This document shows, piece by piece, positions 52,124 to 60,403 of a stretch of 64,000 nt of DNA. Position 1 is the first letter of the stretch. Each line of letters starts with the position of its first letter. The translations under genes and the position numbers were made by a program. Under the pieces are notes generated by a model, which did not search any database, was not told where the DNA came from, and was given only the letters and a program-made list of their open reading frames with translations. Origin of the DNA: an uncultured bacterium (lineage in GTDB: Bacteria; Planctomycetota; UBA1135; GCA-002686595); NCBI GenBank assembly GCA_937896235.1, contig CALBMX010000109.1, positions 20,049-84,048 of the forward strand, written 5' to 3'.

Positions 52124-54394
52124 TTGAAGTTCGGAAAAGAAGATAGATACGAGTTCGATCCCAAACAGGATCGGCTCGGCGAGAGCCCGCACTCGGAGGT
52201 CTTCCGGGCGCGGGATCTTCAACTTGAGCGCGACGTCGCTTTGAAGATTCTCCGTGCGAACTCGGAAATCGATCCCGAAGCTGCCGAGCGCTTCTCCCGC
52301 GAGGCACGCCATACCGGAACTTTGATTCACCCCAACATAGGTATGGTCTACGACTTTGCCACTTTGCGGGGCGAGGAGTTTGGGCACTTCAACGGAGCCA
52401 GCTACATCGCGATGGAGTACCTCAAAGGGCGCTCACTTGCACAGGTCATCCAGCATCGCTCCCTCTCTTATGAAGAGGGGCTTCGCACCGCCGAACAGCT
52501 TACCGATGCGCTGAGTGCCGTTCACGCGGCCGGCCTCATCCACCGGGACCTCAAGCCGGCGAACGTCATGCTGCTCGAAGATGGCACGGCCAAGCTGCTC
52601 GACTTCGGCATTAGCCGCGTCAAAGGGGAGCTCAGCCTGACTCAAGACGGAGTGCTCGTGGGGACCGTCTTGTACATGTCTCCCGAGCAGGTACGCGGCG
52701 GAGAGCTCGATGGGCGCTCCGACTTGTTTTCGCTGGGATCGGTGCTGTACCACGCACTCACGCAGACCCTGCCATTCCCAGGCCGCACCTTTCCCGAGGT
52801 GTGTATGGCCATACTTGACGGGCGCCCCAAACCACCTACGCAGGTCCGCTCTGGTTTCCCCCCGGTCCTGGAGAACTTCCTCTTGCGCTGCATGTCCCCC
52901 GATCTTGAGGACCGCTTCTCCGATGCGAACGCAGCCCAGGGATCCCTGCTCGAAGTGCGCAACTCGATGCGGCTGGTCGAGCGCTCCGCACCTCGCAACT
53001 CGCTGCAAGGACGAGTATTTTTATTGCCGTTAACCGTCACGCGTCCGTCGGCTTCGCCACTTGCAACCGTCGTGGATGCAACCGAAGCCAAGCACGTCGA
53101 CAAGGAGTACGAGGCGTCCACTGGTTTGGCACGTGGGGTGATTCAAGATGTCGAATCGATCCTCGCGCGCTCGACGGAGCTCGAGCTTGTTCGGCTCCGG
53201 GCCTCGGACTTCGCGAGCTCAGCCACGCTCTCGACCACCGTCTTTAGCGCCCCCCGCGAGGGCGACTTGATGGTCCGCGGGGCGCTCACGGTTAGCGGCC
53301 CTAAGGCCACGCTCGACTACGAGGTCGGGTGCCGTGAACCCGACAGAGAAGACGTCGAAAAAGCAGCCGACTCCGTTTCGCGTGACCCGACTGGTGGCAC
53401 ATGGCGCACGCTGTGGAGAGACCAACTCTCGCACCAAGACGAAAATGACTTCGGGCTGCAATCCCACCTAGCAAGCGCACTGGCAAGGACGATTCGCCGC
53501 CGACTTAGCGAGGTCCCCGCTGCGAAAGCGCCGTCTTTACAGCGTCAAACTCAGCGCGCGCGAACGCTGACGGTGCGCGCACACGAGATCCTGCATAAGT
53601 CCACCTCCGGGCACCTATTGCGGGCTATGAGTGGCTTCCGGCAGGCTATCGAGGCAGACCCGACCTGCGCGATCGCACACGCTGGCCTCTCCGAAGCGCT
53701 CGTCTACAAGTACCTCATGTGGGATGGTGATGGAAGTTTCCTAACGCACGCTGTGGATGAAGCCCACCGCGCGCTCGACCTGGATCCGGACTGCCCCGAA
53801 GCGCACACCTCCCTGGGGTTTGCCTACTCCATGCTCGGACGTGGCGCCGATGCTATGCGTGAATGGCGGCTAGCGATCCAACTCGATCACGGAGAGTGGC
53901 TTGCTCATCGCCTGCTCGGCGCTCGGTATTCCCGGCGCGGAAACTTCGCCGAGGCGATCGCTTTGCTCAATAAGGCGATCGACCTCAAGCCGAACCACCT
54001 GGCCGCCTATGATCACCTCTACTCAGCCTTGGACAAAGCCGATCGCTACACCGACGCTTTGGTGATCGCGGACAAGGGGGTACAGCGCGCAAAACGCCAC
54101 TTAGAGAAAGTACCCGACGACCAAGATGTTCGGCTGCACCTAGTGCTGCTCTTGGCGCGTAGAGGTTCTAAGGACGATGCTATGAGAGAGGCTGAGCGCG
54201 CTCAAAAGCTTTGTCCTAAGGACGGCTACACCTTGTTCCACCTAGCGTGTGCCTACTCCCTATGCGGCGAGGTCCGCAGGGCTTTAGACCTGCTCATAGA
54301 AGCCCAAAGCCGCGGGTACTTCATTCAGAGCGAGCTGCACATCAATACCGATTTAGATCCGCTCCGCGGTAACGCAGAATTCCAAACTCTCTAA
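52124..54394 (+). CDS. Ser/Thr protein kinase fused to a FlgO/TolB-like region and TPRs
   Basis: 756 residues. The start must be at or after 52124 because an in-frame TAA lies at 52121; TTG at 52124 fits, though no Shine-Dalgarno is seen. The kinase covers residues 17-290: loop RLGESPHSEVF, Lys41 (VALKIL), catalytic HRDLKPANVM with Asp142 and Asn147, DFG at 160, then GTVLYMSPEQ. All key residues are present. Residues of about 300-460 look like the FlgO/TolB-type region found before TPRs in adenylate-cyclase-like proteins (DLMVRGALTVSGPKATLDYEV). TPRs follow from about 500 to 750. No membrane span, so cytoplasmic. Confidence 0.88.
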   Translation: MKFGKEDRYEFDPKQDRLGESPHSEVFRARDLQLERDVALKILRANSEIDPEAAERFSREARHTGTLIHPNIGMVYDFATLRGEEFGHFNGASYIAMEYLKGRSLAQVIQHRSLSYEEGLRTAEQLTDALSAVHAAGLIHRDLKPANVMLLEDGTAKLLDFGISRVKGELSLTQDGVLVGTVLYMSPEQVRGGELDGRSDLFSLGSVLYHALTQTLPFPGRTFPEVCMAILDGRPKPPTQVRSGFPPVLENFLLRCMSPDLEDRFSDANAAQGSLLEVRNSMRLVERSAPRNSLQGRVFLLPLTVTRPSASPLATVVDATEAKHVDKEYEASTGLARGVIQDVESILARSTELELVRLRASDFASSATLSTTVFSAPREGDLMVRGALTVSGPKATLDYEVGCREPDREDVEKAADSVSRDPTGGTWRTLWRDQLSHQDENDFGLQSHLASALARTIRRRLSEVPAAKAPSLQRQTQRARTLTVRAHEILHKSTSGHLLRAMSGFRQAIEADPTCAIAHAGLSEALVYKYLMWDGDGSFLTHAVDEAHRALDLDPDCPEAHTSLGFAYSMLGRGADAMREWRLAIQLDHGEWLAHRLLGARYSRRGNFAEAIALLNKAIDLKPNHLAAYDHLYSALDKADRYTDALVIADKGVQRAKRHLEKVPDDQDVRLHLVLLLARRGSKDDAMREAERAQKLCPKDGYTLFHLACAYSLCGEVRRALDLLIEAQSRGYFIQSELHINTDLDPLRGNAEFQTL

Positions 54395-54420
54395 TTCTCT
54401 GAGCTGAGATCGATCAAAGA

Positions 54421-54458
54421 AGGGGACCGCTTGGCCACAAGTGTAACCAAGCGGTCCC
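54421..54458 (-). terminator. Terminator-like hairpin between convergent genes
   Basis: A 13-bp stem, GGGGACCGCTTGG (54421-54433) with CCAAGCGGTCCCC (54446-54458), and a 12-nt loop. On the minus strand it is followed by TTCTTT, which favours ending the MscS transcript, and it could also block the kinase transcript from the other side. Confidence 0.75.
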
Positions 54459-54479
54459 CCCCCTCAATTGGATCCCGGA

Positions 54480-55481
54480 CTAAGAGGCCAAATCAGCATG
54501 CACATGGATGTCGCGCTGAGGGAAGGGAATCGAAACGCCATTTGCATCAAAGGCCTCTTTCACCTTCTTGTGAGTATCAAACCACACCCCCCAGTAGTGC
54601 TCAGGTTTGACATGGGGACGGCAAATAAAGTCCACGCTAGAGGAGCCATGGCCGACGCAAGCCACAGTGGGAGCAGGATCGGCGAGTACACGCTCGTCCG
54701 CCAAGAGAATACCCCTCATCAGCTCCGTGGCCTTATCCATATCATCGCCATAGCCGATGCCAAAGGTCATATCGACCCTAAGCCTTCCGTTCGAGGTGTA
54801 GTTGATGATGTTGCCGCCAGTGATGGACGAGTTGGCGACCACCGCCCGCTTGCCGTCCAAAGTGTTGATCTCCGTCGCGAAAACACCAATCTCGAAGACG
54901 ACGCCTAGTACGCCGCCCGCCTCAACGAGATCGCCCTCGCGAACGGGGCGAAAGATCATCAACATGACACCGGCAGCGAAGTTTGCGAGCGAGCCTTGTA
55001 AGGCAAAACCTATCGCAAAGGTAGCGGCACCGAGCACAGCCACAAAGCTACCGGTATTGATTCCAAGTTTGGTAGCTGCCGAGATGAAAACAAACGCCAT
55101 GAGAGCGAAGTAGAGGCACGATGCGGCGAAGTTGATCAGGGTCGGATCCAACTTCGACTTCCCAAGCGCCTTGCGCAAAAGGGAAGTGACCACGCGAGCT
55201 GCGATCCAGCCTAGGAGGAAAATCACGGTCGCACCCAGCAAAGCCGGAGCGAAGTCGACCGCCTTGTCTTTTGCGACCGTGAGGTAGTGCTCCCACTTGT
55301 TGAGATCGAGCGACTCTAATCCACTGCTACTTCCCGGGTCGATGGAGACCCCCTCGAGCCCCCCTCCACCGGCTCCAGAGGCCGCCACTGCGGTACTTAG
55401 GTCTTGAATAGACTTGGCGATAGAGTTGAGAGCTTGCGTCAGCTCGGTCGAGCCATCTTGGATTAGCCGTAGAGGATTCAT
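54480..55481 (-). CDS. Small-conductance mechanosensitive channel (MscS family)
   Basis: 333 residues from the ATG at 55481; an in-frame start at 55550 adds 23 residues of low interest. A periplasmic N-terminal part of about 60 residues is followed by three hydrophobic segments. The pore-lining third span is ALQGSLANFAAGVMLMIFRPVREGD, the MscS hallmark, with Gly/Ala spacing. The beta domain has VEAGGVLGVVFEIGVFATEINTLDGKRAVVANSSITGGNIINYT. The channel releases solutes on hypo-osmotic shock. Single gene, ends at the terminator-like hairpin. Confidence 0.92.
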   Translation of the reverse strand: MNPLRLIQDGSTELTQALNSIAKSIQDLSTAVAASGAGGGGLEGVSIDPGSSSGLESLDLNKWEHYLTVAKDKAVDFAPALLGATVIFLLGWIAARVVTSLLRKALGKSKLDPTLINFAASCLYFALMAFVFISAATKLGINTGSFVAVLGAATFAIGFALQGSLANFAAGVMLMIFRPVREGDLVEAGGVLGVVFEIGVFATEINTLDGKRAVVANSSITGGNIINYTSNGRLRVDMTFGIGYGDDMDKATELMRGILLADERVLADPAPTVACVGHGSSSVDFICRPHVKPEHYWGVWFDTHKKVKEAFDANGVSIPFPQRDIHVHADLAS

Positions 55482-55601
55482 AGGGGGATCTCTGGGGGAA
55501 GGGAACTCGGGGGGGGTAAACGACAACGGAGTCCACTGTGCGCCTCTCACTCTGGGCTACAGTCGGACACAAGCGCCTTGGGAATGGTTAAACTAACCTC
55601 T

Positions 55602-57485
55602 ATGGCAAAGCGGCAACAGCGGCAGGCGAAACCACGCTTGGATACTAAAGATTTCCTTCCGACAACCGCAGAGGAGATTCGGGAGCTCGGATGGGATCAA
55701 CCCGATATCGTGTTCGTCTCCGGCGATGCCTATTTGGATCACCCCTCGTTTGCCGCAGCTCTGTTGGGCCGCGTTTTGCAATCGGCGGGATTCCGTGTGG
55801 CCATCTTGAGTCAACCCGACTGGAGAACTCCAGACCCGTGGATAGAGTTGGGCCGCCCCCGATTGTTCTACGCGGTTAGCGCGGGGAACATGGACTCGAT
55901 GGTAAACCACTACACGGCGAACAAGAGACGCCGCAAGCAGGACGCCTATTCTCCTGGCGGCGAAGTTGGCCTGCGACCCGATCGTCCGACCAACGTCTAC
56001 GCCCAACGCTGCCGAGAGGCAAACAAGGGTGTTCCTGTCATCGTCGGTGGAGTTGAGGCATCCCTACGCCGTATCGCACACTTCGACTATTGGAGTGAGA
56101 CTATTCGTCCGAGCATGTTGGTCTCTAGCAAGGCTGACCTTTTAGGTTTTGGCATGGGCGAAGACGTGATCCTTGAGATCGCGAAGCGCCTAGATGCCGG
56201 TCAGTCCTTAGAGGAGCTACGCGACATGCGGGGGGTGGCCTACCTCCTTGGGAAAAAGGACCAGCTGCCCACGCCCGAAACAAAAACGCTCGCGCTCCCG
56301 AGCTTTGAAGAGGTAAGGGAGGACAAGATCGCCTTCGCGAATATGACGCGCATCCTGCACCACGAGACCAGTCCATTCAATGGGCGCAGGCTGACGCAAG
56401 CACACGGCGACCGCATGCTCGTGATTAACCCTGCGCGGCTTCCGCTGAACGAGGTCGAGATGGACCGGCTCTACGATCTACCGTTCACGCGGCGCGCTCA
56501 TCCATCGTATACGGCACCTATTCCAGCGTATGAGATGATCAAGGACTCGATCACCATCATGCGTGGCTGCTTCGGGGGCTGCACGTTTTGCTCCATCACG
56601 ATGCACCAAGGTCGCGTGATTCAGAACCGAAGCGAAGAGTCGATCTTGAAGGAGGCGAATACGATCGCCAAGGATCCCGAGTTCAAAGGAACCATCAGCG
56701 ACCTCGGAGGCCCGACGGCCAACATGTACCGCATGCGCTGCACCGACCCCGTGATCGAATCTGTTTGTAGACGCTTGTCCTGCATTCACCCGACCATCTG
56801 CAAGCTCTTGGGGACAAGTCATAAGCCTACGATTTCACTCATGCAAAAGACGCGCAACATCGAGGGGATCAAGCGCGTGCATATCCAGTCGGGTGTGCGT
56901 ATGGACCTAGCATCCAGAGATAACAGCTATCTTGAAGAGCTTGCAGCGCACCACGTCGGCGGGCACCTCAAAGTTGCTCCGGAGCATGCGAGCAAACGTG
57001 TTCTCGACTTGATGAAGAAGCCAGACATCAGCTCCTTCGATGAGTTTGCAGAGAGCTTCAAGCGCGCCTCCCAAGCCGTCGGTAAAGAGCAGTACTTGGT
57101 CCCCTACTTTATCGCAAGCCATCCGGGTTCCACGGTGGAAGACATGATCGAGCTCGCTGTCTTCTTAAAGCAGCGCGGCTACAAACCCCGTCAGGTTCAG
57201 GACTTTATTCCTGCCCCGATGGATATCGCGACGTGCATGCACTACACGGGGCTAGACCCCTTGACTATGAAGCCTGTTGCGACGGTCACGAAGTTGCGTG
57301 ACAGGATGACCCAACGAGCACTCATGCAGTTCTTTGCTCCCGAGAACTATTACACGGTTCACGAGGCCCTCGTAGCCGCCGGTCGGCAGGACTTGATCGG
57401 CTCCGGAAAGCTCTGCCTAATCCCCGAGCGCGCACCCCGAGAGGCTGGTGCGCCACCCAACAGGCGCACCCCATCGAAAAACTAG
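55602..57485 (+). CDS. YgiQ-type (UPF0313) radical SAM protein
   Basis: 627 residues from the ATG at 55602; an ATG at 55584 adds six residues. The start reads FLPTTAEEIRELGWDQPDIVFVSGDAYLDHPSFAAALLGRVL, an N-terminal cobalamin-binding-like region of this family. The radical SAM motif is RGCFGGCTFCSI (CxxxCxxC), followed by DLGGPTANMYRM and VQDFIPAPMDIATCMHYTGLDPLT. Function of the family is not established. The TPR-kinase and threonine-aldolase neighbours do not indicate a substrate. A Pro/Arg-rich tail closes the protein. Confidence 0.93.
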   Translation: MAKRQQRQAKPRLDTKDFLPTTAEEIRELGWDQPDIVFVSGDAYLDHPSFAAALLGRVLQSAGFRVAILSQPDWRTPDPWIELGRPRLFYAVSAGNMDSMVNHYTANKRRRKQDAYSPGGEVGLRPDRPTNVYAQRCREANKGVPVIVGGVEASLRRIAHFDYWSETIRPSMLVSSKADLLGFGMGEDVILEIAKRLDAGQSLEELRDMRGVAYLLGKKDQLPTPETKTLALPSFEEVREDKIAFANMTRILHHETSPFNGRRLTQAHGDRMLVINPARLPLNEVEMDRLYDLPFTRRAHPSYTAPIPAYEMIKDSITIMRGCFGGCTFCSITMHQGRVIQNRSEESILKEANTIAKDPEFKGTISDLGGPTANMYRMRCTDPVIESVCRRLSCIHPTICKLLGTSHKPTISLMQKTRNIEGIKRVHIQSGVRMDLASRDNSYLEELAAHHVGGHLKVAPEHASKRVLDLMKKPDISSFDEFAESFKRASQAVGKEQYLVPYFIASHPGSTVEDMIELAVFLKQRGYKPRQVQDFIPAPMDIATCMHYTGLDPLTMKPVATVTKLRDRMTQRALMQFFAPENYYTVHEALVAAGRQDLIGSGKLCLIPERAPREAGAPPNRRTPSKN

Positions 57486-57547
57486 AGGCCCTAAGCCTCT
57501 GGGCGTTTCGCTCCGACTACCATCGAATCCACTTCCATAACTAAAAC

Positions 57548-58642
57548 ATGCCCGCCACGGAAACCAATCTAGTCGACAAGCGACTCGCCCTACGGGCCTC
57601 TTCCAAACAGCTCGCCGGTGCCGGACATAGCCACCCCTCGGACGAGCTGGAGCGTATTGCCGCCTACATTCGCGAACACAACATCTGCTCCGACGTCTAC
57701 GGGTCGGGCTCCGTCGTGGAGCAGCTAGAGGGCAAGGTCGCGGATCTTTTTGGAATGGAGGCGGCTCGGTACATGCCAAGTGGCTGTATGGCGCAGCCCA
57801 TTGCCCTGCGGATTTGGGCTGAGCGAGTGGGTGTCTTCGACACTGCCTTTCACGCTACGTCCCACCTTGAACTGCACGAAGAGAAGGGCTACTCAGCCTT
57901 GCATCGGCTCAAGGCTCACCTCTTAGGTGACGCGACCCGCCCGACATTAGCCTGTGATCTCGAGGGTCTCCCACCGCTTTCAAGCCTCTTGATCGAGCTG
58001 CCCGCCCGGGAGATCGGTGGCCAACTTCCCACGTGGGACGAGCTCGTGGAATTGACAAAAGCCGCTCGTAAAAAGCGAATTCGCCTGCACTTGGATGGTG
58101 CCCGACTTTGGGAGGCGCAAGCTTTCTACAACCGCCCGTTCGCCGAGATCTGTGGCCTCTTCGATTCGGTCTATGTTTCGTTCTACAAGGGTATCGGTGC
58201 GCTCGCCGGAGCGATGCTCCTCGGACCGCGTGACTTCATCGACGAAGCGGTCCTCTGGCAGCGCCGCCAGGGAGGCACGCTGTACTCCGCGCTTCCCAAC
58301 ATCGTCTCCGCAAAGATGCGCCTCGATGGCCAACTTGAGCGCATGCCGGCCTACCGGCAGCGCGCGATCGAAATTGCTGCGCTTTGGAACGAATTCGAAG
58401 GCGCCTCAACTCTTCCTATTGTCCCCCAGGTGAATATGTTTCACCTGCTCCTCGATGGTAAGGTCGAAGAGCTCCTACAGGCCCGGGATCGAGCTGCCGA
58501 ACAGCACGGTCTTTGGCTCGTCAGCTACCTGAAAGGCGATGGCGACGTCGCGCGCACCGAGATCACCATCGGGGATGCGGCGCTAGCTCTCACCGATGAC
58601 GAGCTACGAGCGGCTATCGCAAACTTCCTCAAGAAGCCCTAG
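57548..58642 (+). CDS. Threonine aldolase / beta-eliminating lyase family
   Basis: 364 residues, PLP-dependent fold type I. Visible elements are SDVYGSGSVVEQLEGKVADLFG, YMPSGCMAQPIAL, RLHLDGARLWEAQAFYNRP (the Asp-Gly-Ala-Arg cofactor region) and FYKGIGALAGAMLLG with the likely Schiff-base Lys. Low-specificity threonine aldolases split threonine to glycine and acetaldehyde; exact specificity cannot be read. Single gene; its stop overlaps that of the convergent Mur-ligase-like gene by 4 nt (CTAG). Confidence 0.86.
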   Translation: MPATETNLVDKRLALRASSKQLAGAGHSHPSDELERIAAYIREHNICSDVYGSGSVVEQLEGKVADLFGMEAARYMPSGCMAQPIALRIWAERVGVFDTAFHATSHLELHEEKGYSALHRLKAHLLGDATRPTLACDLEGLPPLSSLLIELPAREIGGQLPTWDELVELTKAARKKRIRLHLDGARLWEAQAFYNRPFAEICGLFDSVYVSFYKGIGALAGAMLLGPRDFIDEAVLWQRRQGGTLYSALPNIVSAKMRLDGQLERMPAYRQRAIEIAALWNEFEGASTLPIVPQVNMFHLLLDGKVEELLQARDRAAEQHGLWLVSYLKGDGDVARTEITIGDAALALTDDELRAAIANFLKKP

Positions 58643-60402
58643 GCAGGCGAGGCAGCTTGCCTTGCGGCCAACAGGCCAAGGACCTCGTCTCTATAGTCGT
58701 GTACAAGCAACATCAGCAGGTCGCCGGGTTGCGCCCAATCCAACGCCATCCGGATGGCGTCCATCTCCGAAGGGGCGTGGCACCAGCGCTCTTCCGGAGC
58801 CCCCAGTGCTCTTAGCTCAGACTCCAATAGCGCTGGCAGTTCACCGAGCTCGCGGCCGCGCAAATGAAGAGTCAGCTCCTTCAGAATGAGAAGGTCCGGG
58901 CCCGCCTCCCACGCGATGCGCGCCATGTCGCGGGTCGCCTTTTCATCTCGATCGCCGGCCTGGCCAATGAGCAGCAGCCGCCGCTTCGCATCTAGGGTTT
59001 TTCCGAGACCAAAAAAAGCCTCGAGCCCGGCCGAATTGTGCGCAAAGTCAACCAACACGCGAACGCCGTCAAAGTTGTACTCGTTTAGCCTTCCCGGGTT
59101 GTTCGTCGCATCATTGGTGAAGCCTTGGAGGCCTGCGGCGATCACCCCAGGTTCGATCTTGGACTCCGCGGCAATCGCAACGGCCGCCAAGGCATTCGCG
59201 ACGTTGTAGAGAGCGGCACCACCCAGAGTCATCGGGACGTCTTGCACAGAGCAAACCACCCGAGAGGTGCTCCCTTCCAAGATGGGCCACGGCCCGCGAA
59301 GCTCAATCGAATTTCCATTCAAAACAACGGCACGGCCCCCAGCGGCTAGGTGATCCAGAACTAGTCCGTTTTGGGGGTTTAGACTGAACCAAAGGATCTC
59401 TTGCGTCTGGTCGAGGTTCCGTTTTGCACCGCGCACAAGGTGCTCGTCATCGGCGTTGAGAACGACACGCTTGGACACGCGAGCCACTATAAATTTGGCG
59501 TCGGTAAGGCTCTCCAAATCGGGAGTCCCCCAGTCCGAGAGGTGGTCTTCGCTGATATTCAGGATGGCGCAGAGCTCCGATTTTTCCAGGGCTAGGCCGC
59601 GCCTCATCATTCCACCACGTGCTGTCTCCAATAGACCGAACGTCACTCGCTGGTCACGCAAGACAAGCCGCGCACCGCCTGGACCGGACCAGTCGCCAGA
59701 GTCGACCACTTCGCTTCCGACACGCACCCAATCGGTAGAACAAATCCCGGGCACAAAGCCGGCCTGGTGTGCGATCGCCGACACCAACCTTACGGTCGTT
59801 GACTTGCCGTTCGTCCCCGTAACGAGGACGTGTGGGATGTTGTACACCTCGTTCCAATCTACGCTGCTCGGAGCGGGTACCTCCCGAACAGGCCAAGTCT
59901 TTGAGCCGCCCCCCATTCCTACGGACAGCTCCTCGTCGTCGGAGAGAAAGCACACCGCGTGCGAGAGTGCAGCGCCTCTCATCGCGATCAGGGCGGGGTT
60001 CGCCTCTTCGGCAATCTCTACCCCGATGCGGGCCCGGGCCTCTTCAAAGTCACCCTCCGAAAGAGGCTTGCCTGAGAGACGTGCAGCAGCGGCCTCGAAC
60101 GCAAACTCCGCAATACTTGTCGCCGCGTACATCCCATCAAGTGGAGAGCTGAGCGCGAACCCCATGGTCGCCGCACACTCACCCGTCCGGGACTCAAGCG
60201 GAATCCCGATTTCCAAGACGGTCGTCTGCTCGCCGGTCCAGCCGAGAGCATCCATCAAGGCCCGCGCCTCTGCGCACCAAATCTTGGTCAACTCCGGAAC
60301 TAAGCTCACCTCGTCCGCTTGAAGATTGACCTCGATGAGTGCACTCGGCCGGCGCCACAAGAAATTGGCGCCCGGAAGCCGTCTCGAATCACGCAGCTCC
60401 AC
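58639..60402 (-). CDS. Mur-ligase-like protein paired with cyanophycin synthetase
   Basis: 587 residues from a GTG at 60402 with GAGGA just before it. Residues of about 1-185 begin DSRRLPGANFLWRRP and contain LSSPLDGMYAATSIAEFAFEAAAARL, an N-terminal domain found in Mur-ligase homologues next to cphA. Residues of about 190-560 are a Mur-ligase domain: VTGTNGKSTTVRLV (ATP loop), LLETARGGMMRRGL, NISEDHLSDWG, NADDEHL and DFAHNSAGLEAF. It lacks the ATP-grasp domain of CphA. It begins 1 bp after cphA ends. Its role is not known to me; adding or removing amino acids during cyanophycin metabolism is a guess from context. Confidence 0.78.
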   Translation of the reverse strand: MELRDSRRLPGANFLWRRPSALIEVNLQADEVSLVPELTKIWCAEARALMDALGWTGEQTTVLEIGIPLESRTGECAATMGFALSSPLDGMYAATSIAEFAFEAAAARLSGKPLSEGDFEEARARIGVEIAEEANPALIAMRGAALSHAVCFLSDDEELSVGMGGGSKTWPVREVPAPSSVDWNEVYNIPHVLVTGTNGKSTTVRLVSAIAHQAGFVPGICSTDWVRVGSEVVDSGDWSGPGGARLVLRDQRVTFGLLETARGGMMRRGLALEKSELCAILNISEDHLSDWGTPDLESLTDAKFIVARVSKRVVLNADDEHLVRGAKRNLDQTQEILWFSLNPQNGLVLDHLAAGGRAVVLNGNSIELRGPWPILEGSTSRVVCSVQDVPMTLGGAALYNVANALAAVAIAAESKIEPGVIAAGLQGFTNDATNNPGRLNEYNFDGVRVLVDFAHNSAGLEAFFGLGKTLDAKRRLLLIGQAGDRDEKATRDMARIAWEAGPDLLILKELTLHLRGRELGELPALLESELRALGAPEERWCHAPSEMDAIRMALDWAQPGDLLMLLVHDYRDEVLGLLAARQAASPA

Positions 60403-60403
60403 G

